Positions 1 to 10,858 are shown, numbered from the stretch's first letter. The stretch: DNA of 64,000 nt from Streptomyces sp. NBC_00490 (GCF_036013645.1 NZ_CP107869.1:8246001-8310000), one strand, 5' to 3'. A program made the numbers and translations. The notes: generated by a model from the letters alone, not told the origin.

Positions 1-2
1 TC

Positions 3-1226
<1,224 letters not shown>

Positions 1227-1238
1227 TGTCCAGGACTG

Positions 1239-1266
1239 GGAGGGCGGTCGCTACTGACCGCCCTCC
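1239..1266. terminator. Bidirectional hairpin terminator between convergent genes
   Basis: An 11-bp perfect stem (left arm 1239-1249, right arm 1256-1266) with a 6-nt loop. The stop codon of the minus-strand DUF3558-like gene lies in the loop, so the hairpin partly overlaps that coding end. It can stop transcription from both the permease and the converging gene. Confidence 0.7.
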
Positions 1267-1907
1267 AGTGCTGCCACCGCGTCCTTGGCCGCCTTGATGG
1301 CGCCCTTGTTGATCACATCCGTGTCGGGCGCCTTCTTCGACTCGAAGTCGCTGCCGTTGTAGGTGATGATCACCAGCGCGTTGGAGGCCTGGACGACGAC
1401 CGTGCCCTCGCGGGTCTGCTGCTTGTCCTCGGTGGTGAGGTTCACGACCGAGTAGCCCTGGTCGCCCACGCCCGGCACGTCCCCTCCGCCGCTCTTCTCC
1501 TTGACGCGCTCCTTGTACGAGGTCTGCGCCGCTTCGTCCGAGTCCATGATCTCGAAGGACACGTCGAGCCAGCGGTAGTCGTACCCCTTGAGCGCGTTCC
1601 AGGAGCAGGTGCGGCGGAGCTTCGTGTCCGTCGACGGGATCTCCTTGCCGGCCGCCTTGGCGCCCGGGACCAGGGACTTGATGTTCTGCGTGGAGACGCT
1701 GCCGCAGGGCGAGGGAGCCGCGGCGTACGTCTTCGAGGCCGCCGCCGTCGCCGGGGCCGACGCGGATCGCGTACCGCCGCCCTTGGACGCGGAGTCGTGG
1801 TCGGCGGTCGGAGCCGGTCCCGAGGAGAGCGACCAGCCCGCGGCGGCGAGCACGACGACCGGGGACAGACGCGCGGTCAGGGCGAGCGGCAGAGGAAGGG
1901 AACGCAC
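1251..1907 (-). CDS. DUF3558-like secreted protein
   Basis: Exported protein of unknown role, 218 aa from a GTG at 1907. This start puts a hydrophobic signal segment (ending VVVLAAAGW) at the N-terminus. Two cysteines (PCGSVS and RRTCSWNAL) and the segment DYRWLDVSFEIMDSDEAA match the DUF3558 layout, a family of actinobacterial lipoproteins. The residue where a lipobox cysteine would sit is Trp (TGG, plus-strand 1833-1835), so lipidation is doubtful and it may be secreted or stay membrane-anchored. A longer frame runs upstream to 2015 but has no signal-peptide logic. An inverted repeat (1932-1950) lies just upstream. Confidence 0.75.
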   Translation of the reverse strand: MRSLPLPLALTARLSPVVVLAAAGWSLSSGPAPTADHDSASKGGGTRSASAPATAAASKTYAAAPSPCGSVSTQNIKSLVPGAKAAGKEIPSTDTKLRRTCSWNALKGYDYRWLDVSFEIMDSDEAAQTSYKERVKEKSGGGDVPGVGDQGYSVVNLTTEDKQQTREGTVVVQASNALVIITYNGSDFESKKAPDTDVINKGAIKAAKDAVAALEGGQ

Positions 1908-1931
1908 AGGCGCACTTTTCCGTGGGGGACG

Positions 1932-1950
1932 GTGCGGAAGGTGTCCGCAC
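1932..1950. promoter_or_regulatory. Inverted repeat in the leader of the DUF3558-like gene
   Basis: Arms GTGCGGA (1932-1938) and TCCGCAC (1944-1950) around a 5-nt centre, with a further TGCGGAC copy directly after. It sits about 25 nt upstream of the GTG start of the minus-strand gene, so it could be an operator or a leader hairpin. No regulator can be assigned. Confidence 0.4.
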
Positions 1951-2057
1951 TGCGGACGGGACGACAGTGTCACACGACTCCCTGTGGGGCGAAAGTGCCA
2001 ACTCGCTCCGTACATGTGCGGTGACAGCGGCCTGTAGTTGACGCGTTGTGTGTCCTG

Positions 2058-3062
2058 TTATGTCCGCACGGAGTTGCGGGTGAACGCCGATTCGATCCGG
2101 TCGACCGCCAGGAACGCCCCGTACGCGACGAGGTGCACCAGACAGTGGTCGGAGTGCTCCGGGCGGCGCCAGGCGGCGACGTCCTCGTCGGTGATGCGGT
2201 ACGGCGCGAGGGCGGCCAGCAGCGCGAGGCGGGCCCCGGGCCGCTCGCGCCGGTCGGGGAAGGGGTCCGGGGTGAGGGACGGGTGCGCTCCGTCCCAGTC
2301 CAGCAGGACCTCCTCCACGAGATCCTGGTCGTCGGTGTCGAGCAGGGCGCCACCCGCCATCGCCGCCCTGAGCAGCGCCGCGTAGGCGGGACCGACGGCC
2401 GTGCCACCCGCCCACGCGGGGGACTCACCGGGGTCGGGGAGGTCGAGCAGCGCGAGCGCGGCGCCGGGCCGGGCCGGGCGGCGTACGGCCCGGGCCAGCG
2501 TGCGGCCCGCGAGACTGCGGACCGCGCGGAAGCGCTGGACGTTGCCCGGCAGCAGGTTCTCGGTCACCAGCGCGGAGACGATCCGGTTGATGAAGTGGAA
2601 GGCGAGCGCGGTGCCGAGGTAGCCCGGGGCGTCCTCGCCCGGGAACGGATACGGCTCGGGGCCGAGGCCGCCCGGGACACGGGTCTGCTTTCCCCACTCC
2701 AGCACGCGCGCGTGCTCCTCGTTCTGGGGCCGCTCCCCGCGCGCCAGGCGTTCGGCCAGGGCGTGGTCGCCGGTGGCGTGCAGCAGCACGGTGTGCGCGT
2801 CCACGCAGAACGGACACCGGTTGGCGAGCGACACCCCGAGCGCCGCCAGCTCCTTGCCGGTGCGGCTGCCGGGGCCCGCGATCAACGACTCGCGCATCAG
2901 CGCCCAGGCGGGGGCGAGGAGTTCGGGGGCGGAGGAGAGGACCACGAAGGTGACCGGTTCGTCGATGCCGAACTCGCGGGCGAGCTGGTCGTAGACCTCG
3001 GCGACGCGACCGGTGGCCGCCCTGGGCGGCTGTGGCTCGGTGTAGCGGAAGGGTGTGGACAT
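2058..3062 (-). CDS. AhpD-like / carboxymuconolactone decarboxylase family protein
   Basis: 334-aa soluble protein. The N-terminal part carries the AhpD-type redox motif CPFCVDAH (Cys83, Cys86, His90) preceded by Glu71, the catalytic set used by alkylhydroperoxidase AhpD-like proteins for peroxide reduction. It is longer than the usual 150-190 aa, and the second half appears to be a diverged second helical unit with no cysteine pair. The ATG at 3062 is the only start that keeps the conserved N-terminus. It is divergent from the histidine-kinase gene. A redox or peroxidase role is inferred from the motif only. Confidence 0.78.
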   Translation of the reverse strand: MSTPFRYTEPQPPRAATGRVAEVYDQLAREFGIDEPVTFVVLSSAPELLAPAWALMRESLIAGPGSRTGKELAALGVSLANRCPFCVDAHTVLLHATGDHALAERLARGERPQNEEHARVLEWGKQTRVPGGLGPEPYPFPGEDAPGYLGTALAFHFINRIVSALVTENLLPGNVQRFRAVRSLAGRTLARAVRRPARPGAALALLDLPDPGESPAWAGGTAVGPAYAALLRAAMAGGALLDTDDQDLVEEVLLDWDGAHPSLTPDPFPDRRERPGARLALLAALAPYRITDEDVAAWRRPEHSDHCLVHLVAYGAFLAVDRIESAFTRNSVRT

Positions 3063-3179
3063 GGAGAGCAGCGTGCGCCGACCGGGTGCCCCCGGTCGTC
3101 GTACGTCCGAAGGGAGTTGACGCTGCGTCCGTGGGGCGGGAGGAGCCCGCCGTGTACTGCGGCGGGAGTAGTCGCAGAG

Positions 3180-3188
3180 TTGTCCACA
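3180..3188 (+). other. DnaA-box-like nonamer upstream of the kinase gene
   Basis: TTGTCCACA matches the preferred Streptomyces DnaA box exactly. It lies about 40 nt upstream of the histidine-kinase start and just before a possible -10 (TAGTGT, 3218-3223). An identical nonamer sits before the M55 peptidase operon. Confidence 0.5.
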
Positions 3189-3229
3189 GGGCTGACGCGG
3201 GTGTCGGCGGGGCCCTCTAGTGTGCGGAC

Positions 3230-4333
3230 ATGGGCGGGCACATGGTCACACACAAAGGGCTGGCCGACGCGGCGCTGGCGGTCGTGGTCGGCGCGTTGGC
3301 GATGACCACGGTCGCCTTCGACGGGGACAGGGGATGGCTGGACTACGCCCTGGTGGCGGTGAGTTCGGCCGCACTGGCCTTCTACCGGCCGGCCCCACGG
3401 GCGGTGCTGGCCGTCTCGACCGCCTCCGGCGCGGCGTACGTCCTGCACGCGCAGCCCGGACTGCCGGCCGCCCTGCCCGTCCTGGCCGCCGTGCACACGG
3501 CGGCCCGGGTGGGGCACCGGGGCTGGGCCCTGCTGGCGAGCGGGCTGTACCTGGCGGCGTACGTGGCGACGGGTCCGGCCACCCGGGACATCGTGGAGAA
3601 CGCGGCGCTGCTCGCGGGCTGGTTCCTGTTCGCGGCCGTGACCGGCCTCGCCGACCGCAACTGGCAGGCGTATCTGCGCCAGACCGAACAGCGTGCCCTG
3701 GAGGCGGAACGCACCCGTGAGGAGGCCGCGCTGCGCCGGGCCGGTGAGGAACGCCTGCGGATCGCCCGTGAGTTGCACGACTCCCTCACCCACAGCATCT
3801 CGATCGTCAAGCTCCAGGCGGGCGTCGCGGTGCACCTCGCCCGCAAACGGGGCGAGGAGATACCGCCCGCCCTGCTGGCCATCCAGGAGGCGAGCGGCGA
3901 GGCCATGCGGGAACTGCGGTCCACGCTGGAGGTCCTGCGCACCGACGAGGTCGTCGGCACGCCCGCACTGCTGGTGGAGCGGGCGCGGGCCGCCGGCCTC
4001 GCGGTGGACCTGACGGTGACGGGCGAGGAGTGCGAGCTCGGCGCGACGGTCGAGAAGGCGGTGTACCGCACCGTGCAGGAGGCGCTGACGAACGCGGCAC
4101 GGCACGCGGGGCCGGCGAAGGTGCGGGTGCGGCTCGCCTACGGGCAGGACCGGGTCACGGTGGCCGTGGAGGACGACGGGAACGCCGCCCCGGAGCGGCC
4201 CTTCGCGCCGGGCATCGGCCTGACCGGCATGCGGGAGCGGGTGACGGCGCTCGGCGGGACCCTGCACGCCGCCCCGCGCACGGAGGGCGGCTTCGCGGTG
4301 CGGGCCGAGCTGCCGGTGGGGGAGGCCGGATGA
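3230..4333 (+). CDS. Two-component sensor histidine kinase (NarL/DesK type)
   Basis: Membrane sensor kinase, 367 aa. The first ~145 residues form four to six hydrophobic helices without a large extracellular loop, so the signal is probably sensed in or at the membrane. A short coiled linker follows. The HisKA_3 dimerisation motif RIARELHDSLTHS has His183 as the phospho-acceptor, and an HATPase_c domain has the N-box EALTNAARHA and G-box GIGLTGMRERV. The stop overlaps the response-regulator start (ATGA), so the pair is translationally coupled. A -10-like TAGTGT ends 6 nt before the ATG, which suggests a leaderless mRNA. The stimulus is unknown. Confidence 0.92.
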   Translation: MGGHMVTHKGLADAALAVVVGALAMTTVAFDGDRGWLDYALVAVSSAALAFYRPAPRAVLAVSTASGAAYVLHAQPGLPAALPVLAAVHTAARVGHRGWALLASGLYLAAYVATGPATRDIVENAALLAGWFLFAAVTGLADRNWQAYLRQTEQRALEAERTREEAALRRAGEERLRIARELHDSLTHSISIVKLQAGVAVHLARKRGEEIPPALLAIQEASGEAMRELRSTLEVLRTDEVVGTPALLVERARAAGLAVDLTVTGEECELGATVEKAVYRTVQEALTNAARHAGPAKVRVRLAYGQDRVTVAVEDDGNAAPERPFAPGIGLTGMRERVTALGGTLHAAPRTEGGFAVRAELPVGEAG

Positions 4334-4989
4334 TCCGGGTGGCGCTCGTCGACGACCAGGCGCTGATGCGGGCCGGGTTCCGGGCCCTGCTGGAGGCCGA
4401 GGACGGCATCGAGGTGGTCGGTGAGGCGGCCGACGGGGAACAGGGCCTGGCGCTGGTGCGGGCCGAGGTGCCCGACATCGCGCTGGTCGACGTGCAGATG
4501 CCGGTGATGACGGGCATCGAGGCGACACGCCGTATCGCCGCGGACCCCGCACTGACCGGGGTGCGCGTGGTGATCCTCACCAACTACGGCCTCGACAGCT
4601 ATGTCTTCGAGGCGCTGCGCGCCGGCGCCAGCGGCTTCCTGCTGAAGGACACGGACCCGGCGGACCTGTTGCAGGCGATCGACGTGGTGGCGGGCGGCGA
4701 GGCGCTGCTGTCGCCGTCGGTCACCCGCACTCTGATCGGCGAGTTCGTCTCCAGACCCCCGGACCGCGCCACGGCCCCCGGCCTGGAGTGCCTCACCCCT
4801 CGCGAACGCGAGGTGACGGCCCTGGCCGCGCGCGGGCTGACCAACGAGGAGATCGCCGCGCACATGGTCATCAGCCCGTTCACGGTCAAGACGCACGTCA
4901 GCCGCGCGATGACGAAACTGGGGGCCCGGGACCGGGCCCAACTGGTCGTGTTCGCCTACGAGTCGGGGCTGGTACGGGCGCGCGAGTGA
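4330..4989 (+). CDS. LuxR/NarL-family response regulator
   Basis: 219-aa cytoplasmic DNA-binding regulator and partner of the overlapping kinase. The receiver domain (about 1-120) has the acidic pair Asp8/Asp9, phospho-acceptor Asp54 (VDVQMPVMTGIE) and the conserved Lys in FLLKD. The C-terminal LuxR helix-turn-helix begins near residue 153 with LTPREREVTALAARGLTNEE. The start ATG at 4330 shares bases with the kinase stop. Target genes are not evident; the neighbouring AhpD-like gene is divergent and could be one. Confidence 0.93.
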   Translation: MIRVALVDDQALMRAGFRALLEAEDGIEVVGEAADGEQGLALVRAEVPDIALVDVQMPVMTGIEATRRIAADPALTGVRVVILTNYGLDSYVFEALRAGASGFLLKDTDPADLLQAIDVVAGGEALLSPSVTRTLIGEFVSRPPDRATAPGLECLTPREREVTALAARGLTNEEIAAHMVISPFTVKTHVSRAMTKLGARDRAQLVVFAYESGLVRARE

Positions 4990-5032
4990 ATTCCCGTTGC
5001 GTGGCAGAGGCACCGATCAGCACGCTGGTGCC

Positions 5033-5860
5033 ATGACAGAGACGACACAGCCCCGGAAGCCCGCCGTCCGTGACGAGATCCTCGCCTACTACGCGCGCGG
5101 CGACGAGGACGCCCGCCTGCGGGACGGAGGGGGTTTCGCCGGGCGGCTGGAGTTCTGGCGTACACAGGACGTGCTGCGACGGCTGCTGCCCCCGACGCCG
5201 GCCCGGATCCTGGACGTCGGCGGCGGCAGCGGGGTGCACGCGGAGTGGCTGGTGCGGGACGGGTACGAGGTCGACCTCGTCGATCCCGTACCGCTCCACG
5301 TGGAGCAGGCGGCACGGATCCCCGGCGTCACCGCGCGCGCCGGTGACGCCCGCGAACTGCCCGCCGCCGACGCCGCCTACGACGTGGTACTGCTCCTCGG
5401 CCCGCTGTACCACCTGCCCGAACGCGCCGACCGCGTCAGGGCGTTGACGGAGGCCCACCGGGTGGTCCGGCCCGGTGGACCGGTGGTCGCGGCGACCATC
5501 AACCGGTTCGCGGGACTGCACGACCTGCTGCGCGCGGAACGCTACTTCGACCCGGCGCACCGCGCCCGCACCGACGCGGTCGGCGACCACGGGCGGCACG
5601 GCACCGAGGGCGGCCTGTTCACCACCGCCTACTTCGCCCGTCCCGACGAGGCGCCCGCCGAGTTCACCGACGCCGGGCTCACCGTCGACGGCCAGTACGG
5701 CCTGGAGGGCGCCGTCTGGCTGATGGGCGGCGTCGAGGACTGGCTGGACGACCCGGAACGCCGTGAGGCCGTCCTGGCGGCGAGCCGGCGCATCGAGTCG
5801 GAACCGACGCTCCTGGGGATCAGCGGACATCTCCTCACGGCGGGCACACGGCCCGCATAG
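5033..5860 (+). CDS. Class I SAM-dependent methyltransferase
   Basis: 275-aa cytoplasmic methyltransferase. Motif I ILDVGGGSGVHAEWL binds SAM, followed by the acidic residue of strand 2 (VDLVDPVPLH), GDARELP and the motif IV region YDVVLLLGPLYHL. The ATG at 5033 is preferred because the upstream 12 residues have no family support. The substrate cannot be told. It stands alone between the two-component pair and the next gene. Confidence 0.85.
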   Translation: MTETTQPRKPAVRDEILAYYARGDEDARLRDGGGFAGRLEFWRTQDVLRRLLPPTPARILDVGGGSGVHAEWLVRDGYEVDLVDPVPLHVEQAARIPGVTARAGDARELPAADAAYDVVLLLGPLYHLPERADRVRALTEAHRVVRPGGPVVAATINRFAGLHDLLRAERYFDPAHRARTDAVGDHGRHGTEGGLFTTAYFARPDEAPAEFTDAGLTVDGQYGLEGAVWLMGGVEDWLDDPERREAVLAASRRIESEPTLLGISGHLLTAGTRPA

Positions 5861-5909
5861 CCTCCTTCGTACGATCATGTGCAGCGCCCCCGCAGTGAGG
5901 AGTCCGCCC

Positions 5910-7736
5910 GTGTTCACCACCCGCCCCACCCTCCAGGGCACCTTCGGCATGGTGTCCTCCACCCACTGGCTCGCCTCGCAGTCGGCGATGGCCGTCCTGG
6001 AGGACGGCGGCAACGCCTACGACGCGGCCGTGGCGGGGGCGTTCGTGCTGCACGTGGTCGAACCGCACCTCAACGGGCCCGCCGGGGAGGTGCCGATCCT
6101 GCTCGCCCCGGCGGGCGGCGAGGTACGGGTGCTGTGCGGACAGGGCGTCGCCCCGGCCGGAGCCTGCGTCGCGCACTACAAGGAGCTCGGGCTGGACCTC
6201 GTCCCCGGCACGGGACCCCTCGCGGCCGCCGTCCCCGGCGCCTTCGACGCCTGGATGCTCCTGCTCCGCGATCACGGCACCAAGCCCCTCGCCGAGGTCC
6301 TCCGGTACGCCATCGGGTACGCCGAGGACGGACACGCGCCCGTGGACAACGTCGGGGCGACCGTCGAGACCGTCCGGGAGCTGTTCGAGACCGAGTGGAC
6401 CTCGTCCGCGGAGATCTACCTGCCCGGCGGACAGCCGCCCCGGCCCGGCGAGCTGTTCCGCAACCCCGCGCTGGCCGCCACCTGGAAGCGGCTGCTCGCC
6501 GAGGTGGACGCGGCGGGCGACCGGGTCGCACAGATCGAGGCGGCGCGGGACATCTGGCGGACCGGGTTCATCGGCGAGGCCCTCGTACGGCAGGCGCGAC
6601 GGCCCACCCTGGACACCAGCGGCGAGCGGCACACCGGCACGCTGACGGCCGACGACCTCGCCGGGTGGTCCGCGACCTACGAGACCCCGGCGACGTACGA
6701 CTGGAAGGGGTGGACGCTCTGCAAGGCCGGCCCCTGGAGCCAGGGCCCGGCGCTCCTCCAGCAACTCGCGCTGCTCCCGGCCGAGCTGCCCGCATACGGG
6801 TCCGCCGACTACGTCCACCTGCTGATCGAGGGCTGCAAGCTCGCCATGGCCGACCGCGAGGCCTGGTACGGCGACGCGGCCGACGTGCCGCTCGACGAAC
6901 TGCTCACGGACGCGTACAACGCGCGGCGGCGGGCCCTGGTCGGCGACAAGGCCTCGTACGAACTGCGGCCCGGCAGCCCCGGCGGGCGCGCGCCCCGGCT
7001 GAGCGCGCACGCGCACGTGGTCACCACGGACGACCCCGGCTTCAGCCCCATGGGCGCGGGGGAGCCCACCGTCGCCAAGAGCCCGGCCTCCCCGGTGCCC
7101 GGCGAACCCGAGATCGCCGCCGACGGCACCACCCGCGGGGACACCTGCCACCTCGACGTCGTCGACCGCTGGGGCAACATGGTCGCCGCCACCCCCAGCG
7201 GCGGCTGGCTCCAGTCCAACCCCGTCGTGCCCGAACTGGGCTTCCCGCTCGGCACCCGGCTCCAGATGACCTGGCTGGAGGAGGGCCTGCCGAACTCGCT
7301 GACGCCGGGCCGCCGCCCCCGGACCACCCTCACGCCCTCGATCGCGCTGCGCGACGGCGTGCCCGTCATGGCCTTCGGCACCCCCGGCGGGGACCAGCAG
7401 GACCAGTGGCAGCTGCACTTCTTCCTCGCCGTCGCGCTGCGCCCGGCGGTGCGCGGGGGCCTCGACCTGCAAGGCGCGATCGACGCGCCCAACTGGCACA
7501 GCGACAGCTTCCCGGGGTCCTTCTACCCGCGCGGCATGCGGCCCGGCAGCGTGACGGTCGAGGCCCGGCTGGATGCCGGGATCGTCGAGGAGCTGCGGCG
7601 GCGCGGGCACGACGTGACGGTCGGCGACCCCTGGTCCGAGGGACGGCTGTGCGCGGTCGCCCGGGACCCGGAGACCGGGATCCTGTCGGCGGCGGCGAAC
7701 CCGCGCGGGATGCAGGGGTACGCGGTGGGCCGCTGA
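5910..7736 (+). CDS. Gamma-glutamyltransferase-family Ntn hydrolase
   Basis: 608-aa protein of the gamma-glutamyltranspeptidase family, which is made as a proenzyme and cleaves itself before a threonine that becomes the nucleophile. The N-terminal region has NAYDAAVAGAFVL and PHLNGPAGEVPIL. The predicted cleavage residue is Thr412 in GDTCHLDVVDRWGNMVAATP, and the small subunit has PGRRPRTTLTPSIAL and GTPGGDQQDQW. The GTG at 5910 has a good ribosome site (GAGGAG), and a TACGAT -10 at 5870-5875 lies just upstream. An earlier ATG at 5877 would fall near that -10. No signal peptide is visible, so it is probably cytoplasmic; the substrate may not be glutathione. Confidence 0.85.
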   Translation: MFTTRPTLQGTFGMVSSTHWLASQSAMAVLEDGGNAYDAAVAGAFVLHVVEPHLNGPAGEVPILLAPAGGEVRVLCGQGVAPAGACVAHYKELGLDLVPGTGPLAAAVPGAFDAWMLLLRDHGTKPLAEVLRYAIGYAEDGHAPVDNVGATVETVRELFETEWTSSAEIYLPGGQPPRPGELFRNPALAATWKRLLAEVDAAGDRVAQIEAARDIWRTGFIGEALVRQARRPTLDTSGERHTGTLTADDLAGWSATYETPATYDWKGWTLCKAGPWSQGPALLQQLALLPAELPAYGSADYVHLLIEGCKLAMADREAWYGDAADVPLDELLTDAYNARRRALVGDKASYELRPGSPGGRAPRLSAHAHVVTTDDPGFSPMGAGEPTVAKSPASPVPGEPEIAADGTTRGDTCHLDVVDRWGNMVAATPSGGWLQSNPVVPELGFPLGTRLQMTWLEEGLPNSLTPGRRPRTTLTPSIALRDGVPVMAFGTPGGDQQDQWQLHFFLAVALRPAVRGGLDLQGAIDAPNWHSDSFPGSFYPRGMRPGSVTVEARLDAGIVEELRRRGHDVTVGDPWSEGRLCAVARDPETGILSAAANPRGMQGYAVGR

Positions 7737-7822
7737 GCCCACGCCCCGCCCGCTCCCGGCCGTTGATCCCATATCCCGGTATTCAGCGTGATTCCACCCA
7801 CAGTCCACCCATCGGGTGGGGA

Positions 7823-7845
7823 TTGTCAGTGGGGCGTGCTCTTAT
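7823..7845 (+). promoter_or_regulatory. RecA-NDp-like promoter candidate
   Basis: TTGTCAGTG (7823-7831) followed after 8 nt by TCTTAT (7840-7845), ending 6 nt before the ATG at 7852. The 5' block matches the DNA-damage promoter of actinobacteria (TTGTCAGTG, N8, TAnnnT) exactly; the -10 half matches only partly. Confidence 0.4.
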
Positions 7846-7851
7846 GGAGTC

Positions 7852-8697
7852 ATGATCGACGACACGGAAACCATCGACGAGTTTCTCGCCCGCCACTCGG
7901 CCGACGTGGAGGAGGCCCTCCGCAAGGCCGCCGCGGCCGAGATCATGCCCCGCTTCCGTCAGCTCGCCGCGCACGAGGTCGACCAGAAGAGCGGACCGCA
8001 CGACCTGGTGACGGACGCCGACCGGCTGGCCGAGCAGCACCTCACCGAAGCGCTCGGCGCCCTCCTGCCCGGCTCCGTCGTGGTCGGCGAGGAAGCGGTG
8101 CACGCCAACCCGGCCTCCTACGAGGCGATACGGGGCGACGCCCCGGTCTGGATCGTCGACCCGGTCGACGGGACACGGCAGTTCGTGCGCGGGGAGGACG
8201 GCTTCAGCACCCTCGTCGCACTCGCCCGGGGCGGCGTGCTGCACGCCTCCTGGATCTACGCGCCGGCTCGTGACCAACTCGCCACCGCCGTACGGGGCCA
8301 GGGCGCGTTCCTCGACGGCGAGCGGCTGTTCGCCGGACCGCCGGAGCCCGGCCGGGACCTCGAAGTGGCGACCTCCCACCCGGACTACACGACGGAAGAG
8401 CAGAAGCGCGCCCTGCTGGGGCTGTGGACGGACGGCATCGCTCCCCGCGCCTGCGGTTCCGCCGGCCTGGAGTATCTCGCCATCGCCCGTGGCCGGCTGG
8501 ACGCCACCGCCTTCTCCTGGGAGGCGGCCTGGGACCATGCGGCGGGCCTGCTCCTCGTCGAGGAGGCGGGCGGCGCCCATCTGACCGTCACCGGAGAGCC
8601 GTTTCGCATCACCGGCGGCAACGCCCTGCCGTTCACCACGGCACGGGACGCGGCGACGGCACGGCGGATCACGGGGCTGCTGGCGGGCGGGGTCTGA
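7852..8697 (+). CDS. Inositol monophosphatase-family phosphatase
   Basis: 281-aa Mg-dependent phosphomonoesterase. It has the family motifs DLVTDADRLAEQ, GEE, the metal-binding WIVDPVDGTRQFVRG and the C-terminal WEAAWDHAAGLLLVEEAGG. Relatives act as histidinol-phosphatase (HisN), inositol-1-phosphatase or bisphosphate nucleotidase; I cannot choose between them because no pathway genes are adjacent. The ATG at 7852 is preferred over a start at 7816, since the stretch between looks like promoter DNA. The mRNA may be leaderless. Confidence 0.85.
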   Translation: MIDDTETIDEFLARHSADVEEALRKAAAAEIMPRFRQLAAHEVDQKSGPHDLVTDADRLAEQHLTEALGALLPGSVVVGEEAVHANPASYEAIRGDAPVWIVDPVDGTRQFVRGEDGFSTLVALARGGVLHASWIYAPARDQLATAVRGQGAFLDGERLFAGPPEPGRDLEVATSHPDYTTEEQKRALLGLWTDGIAPRACGSAGLEYLAIARGRLDATAFSWEAAWDHAAGLLLVEEAGGAHLTVTGEPFRITGGNALPFTTARDAATARRITGLLAGGV

Positions 8698-8854
8698 GGC
8701 GCGGAACGGCGGGCAGGTGCGGCCGGTTCCGCGGTGCGGCCACCGAAGGTGACCGTCCGGACACCGTCCGCGCTCCAGTCCCCCGCGACCCTGGACCGAC
8801 GGTGTCCCGTCCTATCCTGATCCAGTGGCCATCGGCTGACGAAGGAGTCCGAAG

Positions 8855-10269
8855 GTGCCGTCGATGCTTGACGCATGCGTGGTGGGTGCGGGACCCAACG
8901 GACTGACCGCTGCCGTGGAGCTGGCCCGCCGCGGCTTCTCCGTGGCCCTCTTCGAGGCGCGCGACACCGTCGGCGGGGGAGCCCGCACCGAGGAACTCAC
9001 CCTGCCGGGCTTCCGGCACGACCCGTGCTCCGCGGCACACCCCCTGGGCATCAACTCGCCCGCCTTCCGCGCCCTTCCGCTGGAGCGGTACGGCCTGGAG
9101 TGGCTGCACGCCGACCTCCCCATGGCCCACCCCTTCACCGACGGCACCGCCGCCGTGCTGTCCCGTTCGGTCGCCGAGACGGCCGCCTCGTTCGGGCCGC
9201 GCGACGCGGGCGCGTACCGCAGACTGGTCGAGCCGTTCCTGCCCCGATGGGACACCCTGGTCCGGGACTTCATGTCGCTGCCGCTGACCGCGCTGCCCCG
9301 CGACCCGGTCACCCTCGCCCGCTTCGGCCTCGCCGGACTGCCCCCGTCGACCTGGCTGCTGCGCCGCTTCCGCGACGAGCGCGCCAAGGCGCTGTTCGCC
9401 GGTCTCGTCGCGCACGTCATGGCGCCCCTCTCCGGCTTCGCCACCGGCGCCATCGGCCTGGTCTTCGCGCTCGCCGCGCACGCGCGCGGCTGGCCCGTCG
9501 CCCGCGGCGGCTCCCAGTCGATCTCCGACGCGCTCGCGGCCTACCTCAAGGACCTCGGCGGCGCCATCCACACCGACTACGAGGTCAAACGCCTCGACGA
9601 CCTGCCGCCCGCCCGCGCCTACATCTTCGACACCTCGCCCACCGCGCTGGCCCGCATCGCCGGCTTCGGCCGCTACTACGACACCTACCGGTACGGCCCC
9701 GGCGTCTTCAAGGTCGACTACGCCCTCGACGGCCCGGTGCCCTGGACCGCGCCGGAGCCCCGCACCGCCGGCACCGTGCAGATCGGCGCGAACACCGCCG
9801 AGATCAGCACCGCCCTGCGCGCGGCCTCCCGGGAGGGCAGGGCCCCCGACAGACCGTTCCTGATCACCGTGCAGCCCAGCGTGGTGGACCCCACCCGGGC
9901 CCCCGAGGGCAAACAGGTCTTCTGGGCCTACGGCCATGTCCCCAGCGGCTGGACCGGCGACCTCACCGACGCCGTCGAGCGCCAACTGGAGCGTTTCGCC
10001 CCGGGCTTCCGCGACCTGGTCCTGGCCCGCGCCACTGCGGGCCCGCCCGAACTGGCCGCCCGCAACGCCAACTACGTCGGCGGCGACATCGGCTCCGGAG
10101 CGGTCACCGGACTGCAGATCCTGCTGCGCCCCAAGCTGTCCCTGTCCCCGTACACCACCCCGCACCCGGCCGTCTTCATCTGCTCCTCCGCCACCCCGCC
10201 GGGCCCGGGCGTGCACGGCATGTCCGGGCACAACGCGGCGAAGGCGGCGTGGAGAAGGCTGCGCCAGAC

Positions 10270-10273
<4 letters not shown>
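8855..10273 (+). CDS. Phytoene-desaturase-like FAD-dependent oxidoreductase
   Basis: 472-aa flavoprotein. The N-terminal dinucleotide motif [18 protein letters not shown] and [10 protein letters not shown] place it in the NAD(P)/FAD oxidoreductase group near PYROXD2 and carotenoid desaturases. The C-terminal FAD contact segment is [15 protein letters not shown]. The GTG at 8855 is supported by AAGGAG seven bases upstream; an ATG three codons later is possible. A TATCCT -10-like element lies at 8813-8818. The stop overlaps the macro-domain gene by 4 nt (ATGA), so the two are co-translated. No carotenoid genes are nearby, so the substrate is unknown. Confidence 0.87.
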
Positions 10274-10779
<506 letters not shown>

Positions 10780-10812
10780 CGCGGGCGACCGCACGCGACC
10801 GAACACACGCGA

Positions 10813-10843
10813 CCGGGCCGCCCGGAGAGTCCGGGCGGCCCGG
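10813..10843. terminator. Strong hairpin terminator between convergent genes
   Basis: A 13-bp perfect GC stem (10813-10825 with 10831-10843) and a 5-nt loop, placed between the macro-domain gene and the converging secreted-protein gene. Confidence 0.85.
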
Positions 10844-10858
10844 CAGGTGAAGCCGTCA

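Noticed and set aside
5835..7808. 657-codon minus-strand open frame opposite the gamma-glutamyltransferase gene
   Set aside because: Compositionally biased antisense shadow with no family motif.
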